Source: Oscillospiraceae bacterium (GTDB lineage Bacteria > Bacillota > Clostridia > Oscillospirales > Ruminococcaceae). From it: DNA of 39,523 nt. This document shows positions 8,526 to 16,511 of the stretch, piece after piece. The position numbers were made by a program, and so were the translations under genes. The notes below the pieces were generated by a model that had not been told where the DNA came from, ran no database searches, and saw only the letters and a program-made list of their open reading frames with translations. The stretch lies in assembly GCA_900768125.1 (NCBI GenBank), contig CAAGBS010000062.1, positions 1 through 39,523 on the forward strand. The letters run 5' to 3'. Each line of letters starts with the position of its first letter. Positions within the stretch are counted from its first letter, which is position 1.

Positions 8526-8570
8526 CCAACCCGCCGGGGAATGCATATACTGCCGCAGGAGGCGGTGAAT

Positions 8571-8852
8571 ATGGATTTCCTGTATGTGTTTTCGCTGATG
8601 TTTCTGCTGATATTCGGACTGGCGGTGCTTGTGAAGCTCATCGCCCTGGCGGTGCTGTCAGGGGGAGCGAAGAAGCATGACGTCTACGTCCGCAGCGGCG
8701 AGGACATAGGCGCTTTTGTGGAGAATATACGTACTAATCCGCACGTCCGGCGGGTGGTGATACTCTCCGCAGGGAGCGAATGGGACAAGGACGCGGAGCA
8801 GCTTGCCGAACGGTACGGCAACGTTTGCTTCTATAAAACTATGGAGCGGTGA
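8571..8852 (+). CDS. Small single-pass membrane protein, function unknown
   Basis: No named family is recognised. The start at 8571 is preferred over an in-frame ATG at 8541 because AGGAGG sits 8 nt upstream; the protein then has 93 aa. Residues 1-31 (MDFLYVFSLMFLLIFG...) form one hydrophobic segment. The rest is soluble and probably cytoplasmic: KKHDVYVRSGEDIGAFVENIRTN, then VRRVVILSAGSEWDKDAEQLAERYGNVCFYK. The alternation of a helix and a VVIL strand suggests a small alpha/beta fold, which is only an impression. It lies 45 nt after prmA, and its stop codon is 4 nt before the likely recD2 start, so it is probably cotranscribed with recD2. Confidence 0.75.
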   Translation: MDFLYVFSLMFLLIFGLAVLVKLIALAVLSGGAKKHDVYVRSGEDIGAFVENIRTNPHVRRVVILSAGSEWDKDAEQLAERYGNVCFYKTMER

Positions 8853-8856
8853 GGAT

Positions 8857-11058
8857 TTGGATAAGAACACGGCTTTGACTATCACTGGTACGGTGGAAGA
8901 TGTTGTCTTTTTCAACGAGGAAAACGGCTATATAGTCCTCGGGCTGGACTGCGAGGGCGAACTTGTTACTGTAGTCGGAAACCTCGGCGATGTGCGCGAG
9001 GGAGAATCGCTGACGCTGCTCGGCGAGTATATCAATTCACAGAAATACGGCAGGCAGTTCAAGGCGGAGGTGTGCGAGAGAAGTCTCCCGAATACCGAGA
9101 GCGCGGTCAGGAAATTCCTCGGCTCCGGCGTTATCAACGGAGTGGGACCAGCGCTGGCAAAGCGCATAGTAACCGCGTTTGGCAGCCGTTCGCTGGAGAT
9201 AATCGAAAACTCTCCGGAGCAGCTTTCATCAATAAAGGGGATAACCCCCGAGAGCGCCCGCAAGATAGGCGAGGACTTCCGTGGCATAGCCGGACTTCGC
9301 AAGGCGGTGACGTATTTCGCGCGCTACGGGCTGTCTGCCCAGGTGGTCGCCGCCGCGTGGAAAAAGTTCGGAATGAGCACCGTGCAGGCGGTGGAGGATA
9401 ACCCCTGGTGCCTCTGCGGGAACGGGATAGAGCTTCCTTTCCGCGAGGCTGACCGGGTGGCGCGGGACATGGATTTCCCGATGGACAGCGAGGAGCGCAT
9501 AATCGCCGGGATAGTCTGGTGCCTGCGCGAGAACGCGAACAACGGTCACACCTGCCTGCGGGAAAGCGACCTCTCGAACGCGGTGACATACCAGCTTGCG
9601 ATAAACGACAAGAAATTCTGGGACGGTCTGATGATAGCCCAGGAGCGGGACGAGGTAGTCTACTGCGACAAGTACGACGACAAATACGTCTTCCTCAGCG
9701 AATACTACCGCGCGGAATGCGACATCGCCGAAAGGCTTTCCGTGATGATAAAGCGCAGCGACGGCGGCGAGGTGGATTTCTCCGAGGAGATAGCCGGGAT
9801 AGAACTGGAACAGGGGATAAAGTATGAGACACTCCAGCGGGAAGCGATAAATGGCTGCATGAACAATCACGTCTTCATACTTACCGGAGGACCTGGCACA
9901 GGTAAGACCACAACGCTGAACGCAGTCATCTCCCTTTGCCGCAAGCGCGGGCTGAGAATGAAACTCGCCGCGCCCACCGGCCGTGCCGCGAAGCGAATGG
10001 CTGACCTCACGGGCGCGCAGGCGCAGACTATCCACCGTCTTCTGGAGGTGGATTTCGGCTCGAAGACCCATGCGTTCAAACGCCGCGAGGACAACCCGCT
10101 GTCCTGCGACGTGCTGATAATAGACGAGATGTCGATGGTGGACACCCTGCTGATGGATTCCCTGCTGAAAGCGGTCCGCCCGAAAACGCGGCTGATAATG
10201 GTCGGGGACAGCAACCAGCTTCCCTCGGTCGGCGCGGGAAATATCCTCCGCGACCTGATATCCAGCGGCAGAGTACCGGCAGTGGAGCTTAAAGAGATAT
10301 TCCGGCAGGCGGCGGAAAGCCTTATCGTCACGAACGCGCACCGGATAGTCCGCGGGGAAATGCCCGTGCTGAACGACCGCAGGAATGACTTTTTCTTCAT
10401 GGAGTCGGCTTCCGAGGAGGACACGCTGCGGCTGGTGATAGACCTCTGCAGGCGCAGGCTTCCCGCAAGCTACGGCTACGACCCGCTGGAGGATATCCAG
10501 GTGCTGTGCCCGTCAAGGATAGGCGTTGTTGGCACGCAGAACATCAATAAGGAACTTCAGCTTGCGCTGAATCCTCCGGGAAAGGGGCGCTCCGAGTTGA
10601 AATTCGGGGACGCGCTTTTCCGCACCGGGGACAAGATAATGCAGACCCGCAACGACTACGATGTTGAGTGGCGGCGCGGCGCAGAGCTTTCCCACGGGAT
10701 ATTCAACGGCGACATTGGGCTTATCCGGTCTGCCGACCGCGTTAACAACCGACTGGAGATAGACTTCGAGGGCAGAAAAGCGGTCTACGATGTGGAAATG
10801 ATGAAAAGGATAGAGCACGCCTACGCCGTGACCATACATAAGAGCCAGGGCAGCGAGTACCCTGCGGTGATAATCCCGCTGCCGAACGGAATGGACAAGC
10901 TGAGTTACCGGAATCTTCTCTACACGGCGGTGACGCGCGCGAAAAGCACGCTGATACTGATAGGCACGGTGCGGAAAGTCCAGAGCATGGTGGAGAACGA
11001 CCGCAGAATGATGCGATTCTCCTGCCTGAAAGACATGTTGGAGGATATGTTCGTATGA
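8857..11058 (+). CDS. recD2: RecD2-type ATP-dependent DNA helicase
   Basis: RecD2 is a 5'-3' superfamily 1B helicase found in bacteria without, or separately from, RecBCD, implicated in DNA repair and fork maintenance. The likely start is TTG 8857 with GAGG just upstream, giving 733 aa beginning LDKNTALTITGTVEDVVFFNEENGYIVL; an ATG at 8803 lies inside the upstream gene. An OB-like N terminus is followed by helix-hairpin-helix-type repeats (INGVGPALAKRI, IKGITPESARKIGEDF). Walker A LTGGPGTGKTTT is at about 342-353, Walker B is IIDEMSMVD, and later motifs include MVGDSNQLPSVGAG and YAVTIHKSQGSEYPAV with LYTAVTRAKS. The stop overlaps the comF start by 4 nt. Confidence 0.94.
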   Translation: MDKNTALTITGTVEDVVFFNEENGYIVLGLDCEGELVTVVGNLGDVREGESLTLLGEYINSQKYGRQFKAEVCERSLPNTESAVRKFLGSGVINGVGPALAKRIVTAFGSRSLEIIENSPEQLSSIKGITPESARKIGEDFRGIAGLRKAVTYFARYGLSAQVVAAAWKKFGMSTVQAVEDNPWCLCGNGIELPFREADRVARDMDFPMDSEERIIAGIVWCLRENANNGHTCLRESDLSNAVTYQLAINDKKFWDGLMIAQERDEVVYCDKYDDKYVFLSEYYRAECDIAERLSVMIKRSDGGEVDFSEEIAGIELEQGIKYETLQREAINGCMNNHVFILTGGPGTGKTTTLNAVISLCRKRGLRMKLAAPTGRAAKRMADLTGAQAQTIHRLLEVDFGSKTHAFKRREDNPLSCDVLIIDEMSMVDTLLMDSLLKAVRPKTRLIMVGDSNQLPSVGAGNILRDLISSGRVPAVELKEIFRQAAESLIVTNAHRIVRGEMPVLNDRRNDFFFMESASEEDTLRLVIDLCRRRLPASYGYDPLEDIQVLCPSRIGVVGTQNINKELQLALNPPGKGRSELKFGDALFRTGDKIMQTRNDYDVEWRRGAELSHGIFNGDIGLIRSADRVNNRLEIDFEGRKAVYDVEMMKRIEHAYAVTIHKSQGSEYPAVIIPLPNGMDKLSYRNLLYTAVTRAKSTLILIGTVRKVQSMVENDRRMMRFSCLKDMLEDMFV

Positions 11059-11708
11059 GAGGCTGGGAACTTCGCCGGGCGGCTGCGGCGTTTTTCAGTC
11101 CGAACCGCTGTCCGTTCTGCGGGTGCGTCATCGGAATACGCCGTCTGTGGTGCGAAGAATGCACAGCTGCGCTCCGCAGCGCGGAAGAACAGCCCGACCC
11201 GCCGGGATTGGACGGATTCTCGGCGGCGTACAGCTACACGGGCAGGGCGAGAAGCGCTGTGCTCCGCATGAAGCGCGGGTATTTCCGGTATTCGATAGAC
11301 GCTTTCGCTGCGATAATTGCAGAGAACGCCCGGGAACTCATCGAGGCGGCGGACGTGATAACCGCGGTGCCGTCCGGAAGAAAGCGCGTTGAGGAACTCG
11401 GCTACGCGCACAGCAGAATGATAGCCGGTATCTGTGCGGATATCTGCCGCAAGCCTTACTGCGACCTGCTTGAAGTCACCGGAGCAAAGCTTGAACAGAA
11501 ACATCTCAGCAGAGACCAGCGCTTTGAAAATGCAAGGCGCTCTTTCCGGGTGTCCGACCCGGAGTGTGCTGCGGGACGAAAAATCCTCGTGATAGACGAC
11601 ATCTGCACCACCGGGGCTACGCTGGGCGCTATAGCTGAAAAGCTCCGTGCGGCTGGTGCGGATTCAGTCGCAGGAGCGGTTTTTGCAAGAACTCCCAGGC
11701 GGGAATGA
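11055..11708 (+). CDS. comF: ComF family phosphoribosyltransferase-like protein
   Basis: The 217-aa protein has the ComF layout. An N-terminal zinc ribbon has cysteines in CPFCGC (from Cys19) and CEEC (Cys33, Cys36), followed by YTGRARSAVLRMKRGYFRYS. The phosphoribosyltransferase core includes ITAVPSGRKRVEELGYAHSRMIA and ends in the PRPP-loop motif ILVIDDICTTGAT (about 176-188). In B. subtilis ComFC acts in DNA uptake; homologues occur widely in species not known to be competent, so the role here is not fixed. It overlaps recD2 by 4 nt (ATGA), so the two are translationally coupled. Confidence 0.9.
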   Translation: MRGWELRRAAAAFFSPNRCPFCGCVIGIRRLWCEECTAALRSAEEQPDPPGLDGFSAAYSYTGRARSAVLRMKRGYFRYSIDAFAAIIAENARELIEAADVITAVPSGRKRVEELGYAHSRMIAGICADICRKPYCDLLEVTGAKLEQKHLSRDQRFENARRSFRVSDPECAAGRKILVIDDICTTGATLGAIAEKLRAAGADSVAGAVFARTPRRE

Positions 11709-11709
11709 C

Positions 11710-11968
11710 TTGAGGCAACACCGCACAATCAACGGCTAACGCCTTTGCCGCACGCTTGCTTGCATATTTTCCGTCATCTTGCACAATTCGTCCTAGCAAG
11801 GCGTCAGCCTTGCGTCGCTAGTTGTTGACTTGAAAACGCTATCGCTTCCGTCAACAACTCCTCATTGTACAACCTGACGAAAAATCGAGTTTTGCCAATA
11901 AGCGCAGCGCAATATTGGCAAAACTGACTGCGCAATCGCACGACAATAATTATGCGGTATTGCCTTGA
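11710..11968. mobile_element. MITE-like element of about 259 bp with imperfect terminal inverted repeats
   Basis: The gap between comF and miaB holds no gene. Its ends are imperfect inverted repeats of 20 bp (11710-11729 against 11949-11968, 16 of 20 matching) sharing AGGCAAYACCGCAYAAT. Inside are further palindromes: GCAAGGC...GCCTTGC near 11800, GTTGTTGAC...GTCAACAAC near 11820-11863, and TTGCCAATA...TATTGGCAA near 11895-11925. Absence of coding potential, short size and nested hairpins fit a non-autonomous miniature element or a structured intergenic repeat. No target-site duplication could be fixed with confidence. Confidence 0.75.
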
Positions 11969-11993
11969 TTTTTTCAGCCATTCGTGATACAAT
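11965..11993 (+). promoter_or_regulatory. Promoter of miaB, overlapping the MITE-like right end
   Basis: TTGATT (11965-11970) and TACAAT (11988-11993) are separated by 17 bp, and AAAGGAACT is the ribosome binding site before the miaB ATG. The -35 box straddles the last bases of the right terminal repeat of the MITE-like element. Confidence 0.75.
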
Positions 11994-12028
11994 ATTATCT
12001 TACGCAGAAAATATAAAGGAACTAAAAC

Positions 12029-13426
12029 ATGACGACAAAAGTAACTGCCGCTGAAGCTGCGGCACAGAAGGAATACGCCGAAAAGGTGAGGGTGCTGAAC
12101 TCCGCCCGGGAAGAACCTCCGATAGCTCACGTCCACAGCTTCGGCTGCCAGCAGAACGTAAGCGACGGCGAGAAGATAAAGGGCATGCTCGCGATGATGG
12201 GCTACGGCTTCTCGGATTCGGCGGACGGCGCGGACCTGGTGCTTTTCAACACCTGCGCGGTGCGCGAAAATGCAGAGGACAGGGTGTTCGGAAATCTCGG
12301 CGCGCTGAAGCACAACAAGAAGCTGAAGCCCGATATGCTCATCGGAGTCTGCGGCTGCATGGTACAGCAGGAGCACATCACGGAGCGCATAAAAAAGAGC
12401 TTTCCGTATGTCGATATGGTATTCGGCACGCACGTTCTGCACACGCTGCCGCAGCTTATCTACGAGGCGCTGACTACCCATAAGCGGCAGATATCTATTC
12501 CGCAGATGGACGGAGTTATCGCCGAGGGCTTGCCGCTGCGCCGCGAGAGCAAGTTAAAGGCGAGCATACCGATAATGTACGGCTGCAACAACTTCTGCAC
12601 CTACTGCATAGTGCCGTATGTGCGCGGCAGGGAGCGGTCCCGCGACCCGGAGGAAATAGTCCGCGAGGCTGAACAGCTTGTCGCTGACGGCTACAAGGAA
12701 CTGCTTCTTCTGGGACAGAACGTCAACAGCTACGGCAGAGGCACCGATGTTGATTTTCCGGAGCTTCTCCGGCGGATAAACGCGATACCCGGCGAGTTCA
12801 AGATAAGCTACATGTCCAGCCACCCCAAGGACGCAACCCACAGGCTTATCGACACCATCGCCGAGTGCGAAAAGGTCACAAGGCACTTCCATCTGCCGGT
12901 GCAGAGCGGCAGCAGCCGTATTTTAAAGCTGATGAACCGCAGCTACACCCGCGAGCACTATCTGGAACTGATAAACTACGCCAAGGAGCATATCCCGGAC
13001 GTGGCGCTGACATCAGATATCATCGTGGGATTCCCGGGCGAGACCTACGAGGATTTCCAGGAGACCCTCAGCCTTATCCGCGAGGTGAAGTACGACTCGC
13101 TGTTCACGTTCATCTACAGCCCCCGCAAGGGAACTAAGGCGGCGGAAATGCCCGACCCGGTCTCCCAGGAGGAGAAGGGAAAGTGGTTCAGGGAGCTGCT
13201 GGAGGTTCAGGGCGAGATAGGCTGCTCGTCCTATCACAACTACATCGGCAGGACCATGCGCGTTCTGTGCGAGGGACCCGGCAGGACCCGTGATGGTTGT
13301 CTCACCGGAAAGAGCATACAGAATATAATCGTTGACTTCGACGGGGATAAGTCGCTTATCGGCAGCTTCGTCGATGTGAAGATAACCGACGCGCTCAACT
13401 GGGCGCTTATCGGAGAATTAGTTTAA
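12029..13426 (+). CDS. miaB: tRNA-2-methylthio-N6-dimethylallyladenosine synthase
   Basis: MiaB adds a methylthio group to i6A37 of tRNAs reading UNN codons, using two iron-sulfur clusters. It has 465 aa. The MTTase N-terminal domain ligates the auxiliary cluster through Cys40 (FGCQQN), Cys76 (NTCAVRENAE) and Cys110 (VCGCM). The radical SAM CxxxCxxC is at 186-193 (CNNFCTYC), followed by IVPYVRGRERSR; MSSHPKD, HLPVQSGS and DIIVGFPGET follow, and a TRAM domain ends the protein. The FGCQQN and YVRGRERSR signatures separate it from MtaB and RimO. Its partner miaA lies four genes downstream. Confidence 0.96.
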   Translation: MTTKVTAAEAAAQKEYAEKVRVLNSAREEPPIAHVHSFGCQQNVSDGEKIKGMLAMMGYGFSDSADGADLVLFNTCAVRENAEDRVFGNLGALKHNKKLKPDMLIGVCGCMVQQEHITERIKKSFPYVDMVFGTHVLHTLPQLIYEALTTHKRQISIPQMDGVIAEGLPLRRESKLKASIPIMYGCNNFCTYCIVPYVRGRERSRDPEEIVREAEQLVADGYKELLLLGQNVNSYGRGTDVDFPELLRRINAIPGEFKISYMSSHPKDATHRLIDTIAECEKVTRHFHLPVQSGSSRILKLMNRSYTREHYLELINYAKEHIPDVALTSDIIVGFPGETYEDFQETLSLIREVKYDSLFTFIYSPRKGTKAAEMPDPVSQEEKGKWFRELLEVQGEIGCSSYHNYIGRTMRVLCEGPGRTRDGCLTGKSIQNIIVDFDGDKSLIGSFVDVKITDALNWALIGELV

Positions 13427-13438
13427 AGGAGAATCTTT

Positions 13439-13855
13439 ATGGACGCAATACAGGCAGTCAGAGAACTCGGAAAGGCTATCCAGGAGGACGAGCGCTACAT
13501 CGAGTACGCAAAGGCAAAAAAGGCGAACGACGAGGACGTTGAGCTTCAGAATCTCATCGGCGAATTTAATCTTATCCGCCAGAACGCCGCAATGGAGTAC
13601 AACAAGCCCGAAGAGGAGCAGGACAAGGAGAAGCTCCAGAAGCTGAACGCAGACATGCAGGAGGCATACGAAAAGGTCATGACCAACGAGAATATGGCGC
13701 TTTTCACCGTTTCCAAGCAGGGAATGGACGACCTGATGAGCCAGGTAAACACAGTCCTCACGCTGACTCTCCAGGGCGCTGACCCGATGACATGCCCGAC
13801 TACCCAGTCCAGCGGCTGCACCGGAAGCTGCGCGACCTGCGGAGGCTGCGGCTGA
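13439..13855 (+). CDS. YlbF/YmcA family protein with a cysteine-rich tail
   Basis: The 138-aa protein is a helical YlbF-family member (DAIQAVRELGKAIQEDERYIEYAKAKKANDED, then LIGEFNLIRQNAAMEYNKPEEE). In B. subtilis YlbF, YmcA and YaaT form the Y-complex, which binds Fe-S clusters and assists RNase Y-dependent mRNA maturation and development. The last 20 residues contain five cysteines (CPTTQSSGC, then GSCATCGGCG), suggesting metal or Fe-S binding; that is inference. AAAGGAGA precedes the ATG. It lies 12 nt after miaB and 33 nt before mutS, so it is probably cotranscribed. Which paralogue it represents cannot be told from sequence alone. Confidence 0.85.
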   Translation: MDAIQAVRELGKAIQEDERYIEYAKAKKANDEDVELQNLIGEFNLIRQNAAMEYNKPEEEQDKEKLQKLNADMQEAYEKVMTNENMALFTVSKQGMDDLMSQVNTVLTLTLQGADPMTCPTTQSSGCTGSCATCGGCG

Positions 13856-13888
13856 TAATCAGGGATAATTCACAGGGAGGTGCGGAAA

Positions 13889-16480
13889 ATGGCGCAGGAA
13901 TCGGAAAAGCTGTCCCCGATGCTTAAACAGTATCTTGACATCAAGCAGAAGTACAGCGACTATATACTGTTTTTTCGGCTGGGGGACTTCTACGAGATGT
14001 TCTTCGAGGACGCAGAGAACGTGTCCAGGGAACTGGAACTTGCGCTGACCTCCCGTGCGGGTTCCCCGATGTGCGGAGTGCCCTATCACAGCTGCGAAAT
14101 TTACATCAAGAAGCTGATCGACAAGGGCTACAAGGTGGCTATCTGCGAGCAGCTGACCGACCCGGCGGCTTCCAAGGGGCTGGTGGAGCGCGATGTTATA
14201 CGGCTGGTGACTGCCGGCACGGTCATCGAATCCAGCATGCTCAGCGAGGATTCCAACAACTACATCGCCTGCATATGCCCCGATAAGGAGCAGAGATCTG
14301 CGGCGCTGGTGTTCGCGGATATTTCCACCGGAGAGGTGCACGTTTTCACCAAGGGCGGGAAGGACATCGAGCAGGATATCATTTCCGAGCTGTCAAGATT
14401 CAGCCCGGTTGAGATACTTATAGATCAGGATTTTCTGGATTATAAGGAGGTGCACGCGTTCGTCCGGGACAGGCTGAAACGCTGTCTGTGCGAAATGCTG
14501 GACGACTCCAGCTTCGACGGGTCGGATATGGCAGTGATAACCGACCAGTTTGAAAACGGCGCGGAACTCGGAATAGCCGAAATGCCGCTTGTCCGCAGGG
14601 CGCTGTGCGCGATGTTCCGCTACTTCGGCGAGACGCAGAAAGCGACTGTAAAGCGCTTCGTATCGCTGACGATACATGCTGACGGCGAGTTCATGGGTCT
14701 GAACCTCACCACCAGAAGAAACCTCGAACTAACCGAGACCATGCGGACCAAGGAAAAGCGCGGTTCGCTGATGTGGGTGCTGGACAAGACCGTCACCTCG
14801 ATGGGCAGGCGAAAGCTGAAAACCTGGCTGGAGCAGCCGCTGATAAATCCTGCTGAGATATTGAAGCGGCATGACGCAGTGGAAGCCCTGACGAAAGACT
14901 CGACCCAGCTTTACGACATCTGCGACGCGCTGAATGGTATCTACGACCTCGAGCGGCTCATGACCCGCATAATGTACAAATCCGCGTCCCCCAAGGATAT
15001 CTACGCGCTGGGACAGACCTGCGGACGGCTTCCGGGGCTGAAGCAGTGCATTTCCAAGGTGGACTGCGCGCTTTTCCGCAAGCTCAACAGCGAGATAGAC
15101 GAGCTGAACGACGTTTCCTCGCTGGTGGAGAACGCGATAGTTGACGACCCGCCGCTTACTTTAAAGGACGGCGGCGTTATCAAGGACGGCTTCAACGAGG
15201 AGATAGACCGCCTGCGCAAGATAACCGGCGGCGGAAAGGATATCCTCACCGATATCGAGGAGCGGGAGCGCGCAGCAACCGGAATACGCACACTGAAAGT
15301 CGGCTACAACCGCGTTTTCGGCTACTACATCGAGGTCTCCAAGGGACAGCTTGATCAGGTGCCCGCACACTACATACGCAAGCAGACCCTGACAACCGGC
15401 GAACGCTACATCACCGAGGAGCTGAAAAAAGTCGAGTCCGACATACTCGGCGCGAACGACAAGATACTCGCGCTGGAGCAGGCAATTTTCGGCGAGGTGC
15501 GGGACTTCATCGGCACGCGGCTGGAGGCAGTCCAGGCGGCTGCGGCGGCTGTCGCGGCGGTGGACGTGCTGTGCAGCTACGCGCAGGCTTCCATCGAAAA
15601 CGGCTACGTCAAGCCTGAAATGACCCTCGACAGCGTGATAGAGATACGAGGCGGGCGGCACCCGGTCATCGAAAAAATGCTCACCGACCACCCGTTTACG
15701 CCGAACGATACCTACCTCGATACCAACTCCAACCGCCTGATGATAATTACCGGCCCGAATATGTCCGGTAAGTCAACGTTCATGCGGCAGACCGCGATAA
15801 TCGTGCTGATGGCGCAGATAGGCTGCTTCGTCCCGGCGGAGTACGCGAAGATAGGCGTTGTGGACAAGATATTCACCCGCGTGGGCGCTTCGGACGACCT
15901 GACCTCAGGGCAGTCCACATTCATGGTGGAGATGAACGAGGTCGCGGAGATACTGAAAAACGCAACGAAAAAGAGCCTTGTTATCCTGGACGAGATAGGC
16001 AGGGGAACTTCAACGTTCGATGGGATCTCCATCGCAAAGGCGGTCGCAGAGTACATCAGCGGAAAGACGATAGGTTGCAAGACGCTTTTCGCAACGCATT
16101 ATCACGAACTTATTTCCATGGAAAAGGAATACGACGGCATACGCAATTTCAGCGTTGCGGCGGTCAAGCGCGGCGATGAACTGAGATTTCTGCACAAGAT
16201 ATGCGAGGGCGGCACCGATGACAGCTACGGTATCGAGGTCGCGAAGCTGGCGGGACTTCCGCAGAAGGTCATCAACCGCGCGAAGGAGGAACTTGTGGAA
16301 CTGGAAAAGCTGGGCAGGACGAAGCTTTCCGAGACCATCGAAAAGAACGCCGACCATCAGTTCAGCTTCACCGCGATAAACGAGCAGAACGCCATCGCGA
16401 AGCTGCGCGCCGCTGATATCAACACCATGTCACCGATGGACGCGCTGATGTTCCTCAAGGACATAAAGGACACACTTTGA
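13889..16480 (+). CDS. mutS: DNA mismatch repair protein MutS
   Basis: MutS recognises mismatches and small loops and recruits MutL. The start is ATG 13889, with GGGAGG about 9 nt upstream; a GTG nine bases earlier is too close to that site. The protein has 863 aa. The mismatch-reading Phe-X-Glu motif is F34-Y35-E36 in GDFYEMF. Connector, lever and clamp domains follow, then Walker A TGPNMSGKST (about 620-629), STFMVEMNE, Walker B LDEIGRGTSTFDG and ATHYHEL. The C terminus ends soon after the helix-turn-helix and dimerisation region. It is followed 31 nt later by mutL, the usual Firmicutes pairing. Confidence 0.98.
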   Translation: MAQESEKLSPMLKQYLDIKQKYSDYILFFRLGDFYEMFFEDAENVSRELELALTSRAGSPMCGVPYHSCEIYIKKLIDKGYKVAICEQLTDPAASKGLVERDVIRLVTAGTVIESSMLSEDSNNYIACICPDKEQRSAALVFADISTGEVHVFTKGGKDIEQDIISELSRFSPVEILIDQDFLDYKEVHAFVRDRLKRCLCEMLDDSSFDGSDMAVITDQFENGAELGIAEMPLVRRALCAMFRYFGETQKATVKRFVSLTIHADGEFMGLNLTTRRNLELTETMRTKEKRGSLMWVLDKTVTSMGRRKLKTWLEQPLINPAEILKRHDAVEALTKDSTQLYDICDALNGIYDLERLMTRIMYKSASPKDIYALGQTCGRLPGLKQCISKVDCALFRKLNSEIDELNDVSSLVENAIVDDPPLTLKDGGVIKDGFNEEIDRLRKITGGGKDILTDIEERERAATGIRTLKVGYNRVFGYYIEVSKGQLDQVPAHYIRKQTLTTGERYITEELKKVESDILGANDKILALEQAIFGEVRDFIGTRLEAVQAAAAAVAAVDVLCSYAQASIENGYVKPEMTLDSVIEIRGGRHPVIEKMLTDHPFTPNDTYLDTNSNRLMIITGPNMSGKSTFMRQTAIIVLMAQIGCFVPAEYAKIGVVDKIFTRVGASDDLTSGQSTFMVEMNEVAEILKNATKKSLVILDEIGRGTSTFDGISIAKAVAEYISGKTIGCKTLFATHYHELISMEKEYDGIRNFSVAAVKRGDELRFLHKICEGGTDDSYGIEVAKLAGLPQKVINRAKEELVELEKLGRTKLSETIEKNADHQFSFTAINEQNAIAKLRAADINTMSPMDALMFLKDIKDTL

Positions 16481-16511
16481 CTGCCCGGAACGGGCTTAGA
16501 ACGGAGCAATA

